Part shown: positions 1 through 5,778 of the stretch, piece by piece
Position numbering within the stretch: position 1 is the stretch's first letter
How the letters are laid out: each line of letters starts with the position of its first letter
Origin: Dehalococcoidia bacterium
Lineage (GTDB): Bacteria; Chloroflexota; Dehalococcoidia; Plut-88900
Length of the DNA stretch: 6,435 bases
NCBI GenBank assembly: GCA_012270635.1
Contig: JAAXHX010000501.1
Coordinates: 452 to 6,886 of the forward strand
Reading direction: 5' to 3'
Notes under the pieces: model-generated
Database searches by the model: none
Seen by the model: only the letters and a program-made list of their open reading frames with translations
Told to the model about the DNA's origin: nothing
Position numbers and translations under genes: made by a program

Positions 1-2087
1 CCCACGCGGCCTCGAAACTGGTGCAGTTGAGACAGGCCGAAGCGCTCCGCTCCCTCTATCATCATCACCGTGGCATTGGGCACGTCGATCCCGACCTCCA
101 CCACGGCAGTCGAGACCAGGATGTCCCGCTCTCCTCGTCGGAAGGAGTCCATCACTTCATCTTTTTCCGCAGGCGGCAAACGTCCGTGGAGCAACCCGAG
201 CCGTAGGTCAGGGAACACGTCCTCGGACAGCCATTCGTACTCCTTGGTCGCGGCACGGGTCTGCAGGGCTTCCGACTCCTCGACCAGGGGACAGATGACG
301 AACGCCTGCCTTCCGTCTTGCACTTGCTGTCTCACGAAGTCGTAGGCCAACTGCCTCTGGTGGGGCTTGACCCACTTGGTCTCTATCGGGAGCCTGCCGG
401 GCGGCATCTCGTCCAATACCGAGACGTCTAGGTCGCCGTACATGGTCAGGGCGAGGGTGCGGGGGATGGGGGTTGCCGTCATCACCAGCAGGTGGGGGCT
501 GGCGCCCTTCTGCCTGAGGGCGGCCCGCTGCATCACGCCGAACCGGTGCTGCTCGTCGACCACGATTAGAGCCAGGTCCCGAAATTCGACCTCCTTCTGG
601 ATGAGGGCCTGGGTTCCGACCACTATGTCTATGTGGCCCTCCTCTATCATCCTGTGCATCTCCCGCTTGGCCCCCTGCCTGATGTCCCCGATGAGCAGAC
701 CAACCCTGACCGGCCTATCGAGAAACGAGTCGAAGGACTGGACCACCTCGTTCCCCCACCCGAGGCCCGGTTCCTTGCCCAGCAGCCCGCAGATGGTGCC
801 GAAGTGCTGCTCGGCGAGGATTTCCGTGGGTACCATGATCGCACCCTGGGCCCCGTTGGCCACCGCCTGGAGCAACGCCCCGGTCGCCACGACCGTCTTG
901 CCGCTCCCGACGTCCCCTTGGAGAAGGCGGGCCATGGGTCGGCGGCCCTGCATGTCGCCCGTGACCTGTTCCAGGGCGCGGGACTGGGCCCCGGTGAGGG
1001 GAAAGGGCAAGGCGCCGACGAAATTGCCGCTAAGAGAACCGTCGATGGCTATGGGTCGGGCCTCCTGGCCGTGCTGCCAGTCCCTCTTCCTTTCCAGGAC
1101 GCGGAGCTGCATTAGAAACAGTTCGTCGAAAGCGAGGCGCACCCGGGCGCGCTCCTTGGACTCCTCGTCGTCGGGGTAATGCGCCTGGATGATGGCCTCC
1201 CGGATGCCGATCAAGTCTCGCCGGCGAAGGAGGTCCTCATGCAGGACTTCGGACACCCTGCTCAGGCAGAGGTCGAGGGCCCGGCGCACCAGGTTTCGGA
1301 CGGACCTCTGGTAAAGGCCCTCGGTCAGCGGGTATATGGGCACCATGCGGCCCGTGTGCGTGCGGTCCTTCTCGGAAAGCACCTCGTATTCCGGGTTTTC
1401 AAAGACCTTCCGACCCCGGAATATCCTCACCCTCCCCCCGACCCCTACGCGTTGGTTGGGCTTCAGCGTGGAGGCCAGCCAGGTGTTGTTGAACCAGACG
1501 ATTTCAACGTTGCCGGTGTCGTCGCCGATGATCACCTTGGAGCCCTGCCGCCGGGGCCCGAGCCTCACCACCGATGCCTCCCACACGAACCCAGAGGCGG
1601 TCTGGTCCTCGCCCGGCACGAGATTGGCTATGGGGTTGGTAGTGCGGAAGTCCAGGTGCCGGTTGGGGAAGAGATAGATCAGTTCTCTGAGGGTATGTAC
1701 GCCCAACTTCGCGAACTTCTTGGCCGTCGCGTCCTGGACGCCTCTGAGGGCGGTGGGCGGCGAATCAAGCTTTGGGGCATCTTCCTTGGGTGCGGGCTTC
1801 GGCTTTGCGGCCTTGGACGCCGATCCTTTGGGGGCCGGCTTGGTCGAGGCGCGCTTAGAAGCGGGTGCAGGGCCTTGTGTAAGGTCGGCCAGGGTTCCCT
1901 CGACCCACCGCTTCCGCTCCGGAAGCGCCAGGTTCTTATAGTTGCTTGGGAAAGAGATGCCTTTCGGGCCGTCCTGCTGCCACCGGTCCAGGAAGGAGTC
2001 CAGCCCGCCGACCACGGCCTCGTCCGTGAAGCCGCGTTGACGCTCCAACGCGAGGACTTTCTTCAGGGTCTCGAGTCCCTGCTCCAT
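1..2087 (-). CDS. recG: ATP-dependent DNA helicase RecG (C-terminus cut by window edge)
   Basis: RecG is a monomeric superfamily 2 helicase that remodels stalled replication forks and branch-migrates Holliday junctions. About 695 codons are present with no stop. Residues 1-70 (starting MEQGLETLKKVLALERQRGF) form an N-terminal extension, followed by a Lys/Ala/Pro-rich linker at about 71-108. A helix-hairpin-helix-like segment (LRGVQDATAKKFAKLGVHTL) and the wedge/OB-fold domain (about 114-330) come next. The helicase core shows Walker A GDVGSGKT (391-398), the DEQH box (511-514), and TATPIPRT (from 537). Near the left edge are STAVVEVGIDVPNAT and QLHQFRGRV of motif VI, where the window ends, so the C-terminal end of the protein (my estimate is about 130 residues) is missing. 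The ATG at 2085-2087 is chosen because the extension begins there. It has no close Shine-Dalgarno; a GGAGGG lies about 24 bases upstream, just after the degV stop. The 29-base gap to degV suggests co-transcription. Confidence 0.96.
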   Translation of the reverse strand, partial: MEQGLETLKKVLALERQRGFTDEAVVGGLDSFLDRWQQDGPKGISFPSNYKNLALPERKRWVEGTLADLTQGPAPASKRASTKPAPKGSASKAAKPKPAPKEDAPKLDSPPTALRGVQDATAKKFAKLGVHTLRELIYLFPNRHLDFRTTNPIANLVPGEDQTASGFVWEASVVRLGPRRQGSKVIIGDDTGNVEIVWFNNTWLASTLKPNQRVGVGGRVRIFRGRKVFENPEYEVLSEKDRTHTGRMVPIYPLTEGLYQRSVRNLVRRALDLCLSRVSEVLHEDLLRRRDLIGIREAIIQAHYPDDEESKERARVRLAFDELFLMQLRVLERKRDWQHGQEARPIAIDGSLSGNFVGALPFPLTGAQSRALEQVTGDMQGRRPMARLLQGDVGSGKTVVATGALLQAVANGAQGAIMVPTEILAEQHFGTICGLLGKEPGLGWGNEVVQSFDSFLDRPVRVGLLIGDIRQGAKREMHRMIEEGHIDIVVGTQALIQKEVEFRDLALIVVDEQHRFGVMQRAALRQKGASPHLLVMTATPIPRTLALTMYGDLDVSVLDEMPPGRLPIETKWVKPHQRQLAYDFVRQQVQDGRQAFVICPLVEESEALQTRAATKEYEWLSEDVFPDLRLGLLHGRLPPAEKDEVMDSFRRGERDILVSTAVVEVGIDVPNATVMMIEGAERFGLSQLHQFRGRV

Positions 2088-2116
2088 GGCCCGGCTACCG
2101 TGCCGCGAGGCCCTCC

Positions 2117-2971
2117 CTAGCCTGTTGCGAATCCGAGCCCCAGGGCCCCGGGGCCCAGGTGGGTCCCGAGCACCGGCCCGAAGCGGGATAGCACCAGGTT
2201 GTCGGGGCTGACGAGGGGCCGCAGGCTATCCAGCACCGATTCCGCTTCCTCGCGATTCGTGCTATAGGCAACGCCGGCCATGGCGATGCCCGACGCGCCG
2301 CCAACTTCCAATAGGAGCCGGTCCAAGCCCTTGCCACGGCTGCGGACTCGGGCGAGGGGGTGGGCCTCCCCGTCCCTGACCTCTACGATCGGGATGACCT
2401 TGAATATGGAGAGGGGCCGAAGGGAGTTGCCCAAGTAGGCCTGCACCTTGCCGATCCTGCCCCCTTTGGCCAGGTACTCCAAAGTCTCGAGGAGGGCCAG
2501 GGTGCGGGTCTCCGGCATCATCTTGGCAACTAATTGCTCTAGGTCGGCCATGGAAGCGCCGTCCCTCGCGGCCCGGGCTGCCGAAATCACAATGCACCCG
2601 AGGCCCAGGGACACCTGCAGCGAGTCCATCACCTGTACGTTGCATCCCCCATCCATCTCCGAGGCCGCTAGCCGCGCCGAGTTCTGGGTCTGGCTCAGCT
2701 TGCCCGAGATATGGATGGAGAGTATCTGGTCCGTCTCCTTCGCCACCTCCTTGTATGCCTCAGCAAAAGCCCCCGCGGAGGGCTGGGAGGTGGTTGGAAG
2801 CTTGTCGGAGGTTGCCAACTTCCTGTAGAACTCGTCGGCGGTCAGGTCCACGCCGTCCCGGTACCCCGTGTCCCCAAAGCTCACGGTTAGAGGAACAACG
2901 GTGATGTCCAACTCCCGGCATATCTCCGGGGGAAGGTCGGACGTACTGTCGGTCACGATTCTTACGGTCAT
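2117..2971 (-). CDS. DegV family fatty-acid-binding protein (FakB-like)
   Basis: This 284-residue protein has the usual DegV length. DegV/FakB proteins bind one fatty acid in the cytoplasm and present its carboxylate to the kinase FakA. The sequence opens with the family signature VRIVTDSTSDLP. The expected ligand-contact residues are present: Thr61 in PTTSQPS, Ser93 in SGKLSQTQNSA, Arg172 in AKGGRIGK and His271 in GTHLGPGALG. The Ser93 loop is unusual: many members read SSKLSGTYQSA, and here the Gly-Thr-Tyr part is Gln-Thr-Gln. The ATG at 2969-2971 is preceded by a good ribosome site, AGGGTGG at 2975-2981. The stop is TAG. The gene sits 35 bases downstream of the FakA-like kinase and 29 bases upstream of recG on the same strand, which supports a kinase/binding-protein partnership. 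The exact lipid ligand cannot be told from sequence. Confidence 0.93.
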   Translation of the reverse strand: MTVRIVTDSTSDLPPEICRELDITVVPLTVSFGDTGYRDGVDLTADEFYRKLATSDKLPTTSQPSAGAFAEAYKEVAKETDQILSIHISGKLSQTQNSARLAASEMDGGCNVQVMDSLQVSLGLGCIVISAARAARDGASMADLEQLVAKMMPETRTLALLETLEYLAKGGRIGKVQAYLGNSLRPLSIFKVIPIVEVRDGEAHPLARVRSRGKGLDRLLLEVGGASGIAMAGVAYSTNREEAESVLDSLRPLVSPDNLVLSRFGPVLGTHLGPGALGLGFATG

Positions 2972-2974
2972 ATT

Positions 2975-2981
2975 CCACCCT
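2975..2981 (-). promoter_or_regulatory. Shine-Dalgarno site of degV
   Basis: The minus strand reads AGGGTGG just ahead of the ATG at 2969-2971, with the AGGG core about six bases from it. It fixes the degV start and is the clearest ribosome-binding site on this strand. Confidence 0.6.
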
Positions 2982-3006
2982 GCCCTTGTATGGCTGTCGC
3001 GGCCTG

Positions 3007-4650
3007 CTACTCCAGCGAGATTATGAACTGGTAGTGGGGCTGTCCCCCGTGGATCAGGTCGACTTCGAGGAAGGGCGCCACCTCCTCCAGGGCGCTGGTC
3101 AGCTGCTCCTGCTCCTCTCCCGTGACGCCTTCTCCGCAGTAGACGGTGGCCAGGGAAATCTCCATGGACTCCAACCGACCCCGCAGCTTTCGGACCACGT
3201 ACCCGGGCCCCGGGCCCGCGGCGGCCAACTGCCCGTCCAGAATCCCTATCGCGTCTCCCTCTCGTACGGCAACGCCGTCCACCGAAGTCGACCGAACGGC
3301 GCGGGTGATCTCCAACGAGTATACACTGCCCAGGGCCGCGTGCATGGACTCCAGGTTCTCCTCCATGGCAGCGGTAACGTTGAACGCCAACACTCCGGCG
3401 ACTCCCTGGGGGACGTTGGTGGTGGGAACTATGTCCACCCGCTTGGACGATACGTCCGCGGCCTTGCGCGCGGTAAGCACCACGTTCTTGTTGTTGGGCA
3501 GCACGACGACCGATTCCGCGGACAGGGACTCGATGGCCTCCAGGACCCGGGCCACGCTGGGGTTCATCGACTGGCCGCCCTGCACAAGGGCATCGACCCC
3601 CAGGCTGGAGAATACTTCTTCAATCCCGGGTCCCGGGGCCACGGCCACAATGCCAATCTTCGGGGCTTCGCCTCCGGACGGCGCCCTCAGCCAGGCCCCG
3701 TGCTGCGCGTCCATGTCCTGAACGCTGACCTGCGACACTTCCCCGAAGGCCCTGCACAGCTCCACCACCTCGTCGGGGGCGAAGCTGTGGGTGTGCACGC
3801 GCACCAGCTCCCGGTCTCCCACCACCACCGTGGACTCCCCGATCCTCCCCACTACACCCCTGATCTGCGCCGAGTCCAGCCCCTCGCCCCGGATTACGAA
3901 CTGAGTGCAGTTGCCGTAGACCTGCTCTGCCGACTCCCCCACCGCCGAGACCCTGGCAATGGCATCCGCATTCACAGCCGGAGGCGCTTCTCCCAAGGGT
4001 TCGTTGGTGAGACCTTTCAGCGCCCCCTCCAGGACCAGGAAGACCCCGTGCCCGCCCGCATCGACGACACCCGCCTCTGCCAGGATGGGCAGCAGGTCGG
4101 GGGTGCGTTGGACCGACGCCTCGGCTTCCCGCACTGCGTCGGCCAGCGCCTCTTCCAGGTCGTTGCCGGTCGTGGCGGCGCGCTCGGCGGCCCGGGCCGC
4201 GTCCTTTATCACCGTCAACATCGTCCCCTCCACCGGGTTCTCGACTCCCTTGTAGGCCGACTCCGTAGCCAAGGCCAGGCTGCGGGCCAGCGTTAGCCCG
4301 TCCAGTTCGTCGGCTCCGTCGGTCCCGTCGGCGAATCCCCGGAGGATCTGGGAAAGGATGACCCCGCTGTTGCCCCTGGCCCCCATCAAGGCGCCCCAGG
4401 CCAGGGCCCGGGCCTGGGCCCCGAGGGCCGGATCGGGGCATTCCGCGATGGCCTTGACGGCTGCGCGGAGAGTGAAGAGCATGTTGGTCCCCGTGTCGCC
4501 GTCGGGGACGGGGAAGACGTTTAGCGAGTCGACGTAGGGAGCGTTCGCCTCAAGCCACCTGGTGGCGGCTTCGAACATCCTTAGAAGGGGGCTGGCGTCG
4601 CCGATGCGGGAGACGCCTTGGGCGTTGTCGGTCGGGTTGGAGGGCGTCAT
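3007..4650 (-). CDS. fakA: DAK/DhaL-domain fatty acid kinase FakA-like (YloV family)
   Basis: This cytoplasmic kinase is predicted to phosphorylate FakB-bound fatty acid to acyl-phosphate with ATP. With the ATG at 4648-4650 it has 547 residues, the usual family length. The N-terminal DhaL-type domain carries the metal/nucleotide loop NVFPVPDGDTGTNM at about 44-57, with Asp50 and Asp52 as metal ligands, and GARGNSGVILSQILRGF from about 90. A DAGGHGVFLVLEGALKGL segment follows near residue 200. The C-terminal half has the YloV signatures QGGQSMNPSV, VVVLPNNKNV and TTNVPQGVAGVLAFN. The frame is also open to a GTG at 4690-4692 (561 residues), but that codon falls on the predicted transcription start, so the ATG is preferred; neither start has a good Shine-Dalgarno. 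The stop is TAG. It is the first gene of the minus-strand unit and is followed by its likely partner degV. Function as a fatty acid kinase rather than another DAK activity is inferred from family and neighbour. Confidence 0.9.
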   Translation of the reverse strand: MTPSNPTDNAQGVSRIGDASPLLRMFEAATRWLEANAPYVDSLNVFPVPDGDTGTNMLFTLRAAVKAIAECPDPALGAQARALAWGALMGARGNSGVILSQILRGFADGTDGADELDGLTLARSLALATESAYKGVENPVEGTMLTVIKDAARAAERAATTGNDLEEALADAVREAEASVQRTPDLLPILAEAGVVDAGGHGVFLVLEGALKGLTNEPLGEAPPAVNADAIARVSAVGESAEQVYGNCTQFVIRGEGLDSAQIRGVVGRIGESTVVVGDRELVRVHTHSFAPDEVVELCRAFGEVSQVSVQDMDAQHGAWLRAPSGGEAPKIGIVAVAPGPGIEEVFSSLGVDALVQGGQSMNPSVARVLEAIESLSAESVVVLPNNKNVVLTARKAADVSSKRVDIVPTTNVPQGVAGVLAFNVTAAMEENLESMHAALGSVYSLEITRAVRSTSVDGVAVREGDAIGILDGQLAAAGPGPGYVVRKLRGRLESMEISLATVYCGEGVTGEEQEQLTSALEEVAPFLEVDLIHGGQPHYQFIISLE

Positions 4651-4689
4651 TTTATGCCGGGATGGGGAGGGCTCGGGTTGTAACTCAGG

Positions 4690-4707
4690 CACGTTTATGT
4701 TAACGTG
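4690..4707. repeat. 18-bp near-palindrome in the divergent promoter region
   Basis: CACGTT (4690-4695) and AACGTG (4702-4707) are perfect inverted arms around a 6-base spacer. Counted as two 8-base halves around a 2-base centre there is a single mismatched pair. It overlaps the predicted -10 box and start point of the minus-strand promoter and lies about 30 bases ahead of rpmB, so a dimeric regulator could sit here. No known operator is recognised. Confidence 0.4.
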
Positions 4708-4725
4708 AAGTCACTGATTCTTCAA
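4697..4725 (-). promoter_or_regulatory. Candidate promoter of the fakA-degV-recG unit
   Basis: On the minus strand TTGAAG (4720-4725) and TAACAT (4697-4702) are separated by exactly 17 bases, matching the -35 and -10 consensus at 4 of 6 positions each. Transcription would start near 4690, about 40 bases ahead of the ATG at 4650. This is pattern matching only. Confidence 0.35.
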
Positions 4726-4726
4726 T

Positions 4727-4731
4727 AAAGG
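4727..4731 (+). promoter_or_regulatory. Shine-Dalgarno site of rpmB
   Basis: AAAGG lies 8 bases before the TTG at 4740. It decides the start of rpmB, since no ATG is available in this frame at the right place. Confidence 0.5.
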
Positions 4732-4739
4732 CAACGAAA

Positions 4740-4925
4740 TTGGCCAAGTGCGAGATATGCAACAAGGTGCCCCGCTTCGGCAGGAACGTGAGCCACTCCA
4801 AGAGGCACACGCCCCGGATGTACAGGCCTAACGTCCATCCCGTGCGGCTTATGGTGAACGGCAAGCGACAGCGGATGAACGTCTGCACCCGATGCCTCAG
4901 GACCCAGTACAAGCAAGCGTCTTGA
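4740..4925 (+). CDS. rpmB: 50S ribosomal protein L28
   Basis: This 61-residue basic protein is a component of the large ribosomal subunit. It begins MAKCEICNKVPRFGRNVSHS, the standard L28 opening, and contains the family core RPNVHPVRLMVNGKRQRMNV followed by CTRC. Four cysteines (4, 7, 49 and 52) form two CxxC pairs, so this is the zinc-binding version. The start is TTG at 4740-4742, supported by AAAGG 8 bases upstream and by the fixed N-terminus of the family. The stop is TGA at 4923-4925, where L28 normally ends. This shows that TGA still ends translation in this genome. The gene is divergent from fakA and runs directly into the next gene, whose frame overlaps its 3' end. Confidence 0.97.
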   Translation: MAKCEICNKVPRFGRNVSHSKRHTPRMYRPNVHPVRLMVNGKRQRMNVCTRCLRTQYKQAS

Positions 4926-5731
4926 GCCTGTCTGTCCTCAAGCGCAGACGCTTGACCGTGCCCCTTGCAGCATTGCTTCTGTGCTTCTTTGTAATTGGCG
5001 TCGGGTGGGCCTGTGGAGGGGCCACGGAGTCCCCCGACCCCACCTCCACCCCAGCCCCGTCCGGGACAATAACGTCCCATGACGCTGCCCCCGAACCCAC
5101 GCTCCCTGCCTCCGACTACGATGCTGGGGAAGGCTCCGCCTACGAGCCCGACCCCGGCGACCCCGCCACCCCAACTGCCGCCGCACCCGTACCGGGGTCC
5201 ACCGGTCGAGACTGGAATATCCTCGGCTCTCCCGATGCCACGGTCACCGTCCTGGACTACAGCGACTTCCAATGACCTAGCTGTAGGCGCTGGGCCCTTG
5301 ACATGGCCCAGGAGATCAAGACGGTCTACGTGGATACAGGCCGGGTCAAGATGGAGTACCGGCACTATGCGGTCCTGGGCCCCGAGTCCCGTCTGATGGC
5401 CCTCGGCGCAGAGTGCGCGGGAGAGCAGGGCGCATTCTGGGAGTACCACGACCGGATTTACCAGGAGCGGAGCCGGGAGCGGGGTGTGCAAGGACAGATA
5501 GCCCGGGCCGAGACCCTGGGGCTGGACGTTCCGAAATTCTCCGTCTGCATGCAGGACGAGGCTTACCAGCATTTCATCGACGGTGACCTGGTCAAGGCCC
5601 GTGAGGACGGCGTGACCACCCAGCCGACCATCTTCATCCTCAGTGGCGACAAGACGACCAAGTTCGTCGGGGCCCGGGCCTTCGACGTGGTGTCCGCCGT
5701 GATAGACGAGTATCTCGGGTCTTTGTACTAA
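4892..5731 (+). CDS. Selenocysteine-containing DsbA-family thiol oxidoreductase, secreted/anchored (TGA at 5273 read as Sec)
   Basis: This gene predicts a 279-residue extracytoplasmic thioredoxin-fold protein if the in-frame TGA at 5273-5275 is read as selenocysteine (residue 128). A signal segment (KRRR at 17-20, then a hydrophobic core to Trp39-Ala40-Cys41) is followed by a Pro/Thr/Ser/Asp-rich linker to about residue 105. The DsbA-like domain opens RDWNILGSPDATVTVLDYSDFQ, then U-P-S-C with Cys131 as resolving cysteine, then RRWALDMAQE. Later come ECAGEQGAFWEYHD (Cys175), Cys219 in SVCMQDE, and the cis-proline loop TTQPTIF (Pro245). These are hallmarks of the DsbA/thioredoxin_4 family, in which the TGA position is normally Cys. 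The frame then runs to TAA at 5729. Without recoding only a 127-residue stub ending before the active site would form. The ATG start overlaps rpmB by 34 bases; a TTG at 4922, overlapping the rpmB TGA, is a good alternative and gives a more typical signal peptide. A disulfide oxidase, reductase or isomerase role cannot be separated from sequence. Confidence 0.85.
5273..5275 (+). other. In-frame TGA, predicted selenocysteine codon (Sec128)
   Basis: The TGA falls between DYSDFQ and PSCRRW, exactly where this family has the nucleophilic cysteine of its CxxC motif. The same frame is open for 152 further codons and stays homologous throughout. The next gene has TGA at the equivalent codon, which argues against a sequencing error. 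Confidence 0.85.
5290..5311 (+). promoter_or_regulatory. Candidate bacterial SECIS hairpin of the first selenoprotein gene
   Basis: CTGGGCC (5290-5296) pairs perfectly with GGCCCAG (5305-5311) around the 8-base loop CTTGACAT. The loop begins 22 bases after the TGA, which suits SelB-dependent elements, which lie inside the coding region just 3' of the UGA. The loop lacks the GGUC of the E. coli fdhF element, and part of the stem encodes the conserved Trp-Ala, so the assignment is provisional. Confidence 0.5.
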
Positions 5732-5778
5732 TGGCCATATCGTCTGCCCCGGAACGCAACTCTCTATAGCATGGCCAT
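5731..5778 (+). repeat. ATGGCCAT palindrome repeated at both edges of the inter-paralogue gap
   Basis: The 8-base self-complementary word ATGGCCAT occurs at 5731-5738, overlapping the stop of the first selenoprotein gene, and at 5771-5778, at the start codon of the second. The copies are direct repeats and could also pair across a 32-base loop. It may be chance or a trace of the duplication. Confidence 0.25.

Noticed and set aside
367..2120. Long plus-strand frames of 270 and 313 codons
   Set aside because: Both are antisense to recG, whose motifs are complete on the minus strand.
2986..4296. 436-codon plus-strand frame
   Set aside because: It is antisense to the strongly supported FakA-like gene, has no family motif and is rich in His/Gly/Arg, as expected of a shadow frame.
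5276..5287. Small hairpin CCTA-GCTG-TAGG just after the first TGA
   Set aside because: It has four pairs only, is too close to the TGA for a SECIS apical loop, and is not kept in the second gene.
4740..5731. Genome-wide reassignment of TGA to an amino acid
   Set aside because: rpmB ends at TGA at the normal length for L28, and readthrough would add a short tail that soon meets another TGA. No other complete gene here contains an internal TGA.
5732..5770. Terminator between the two selenoprotein genes
   Set aside because: No GC-rich stem followed by a T-run is seen in the gap, so co-transcription is more likely.
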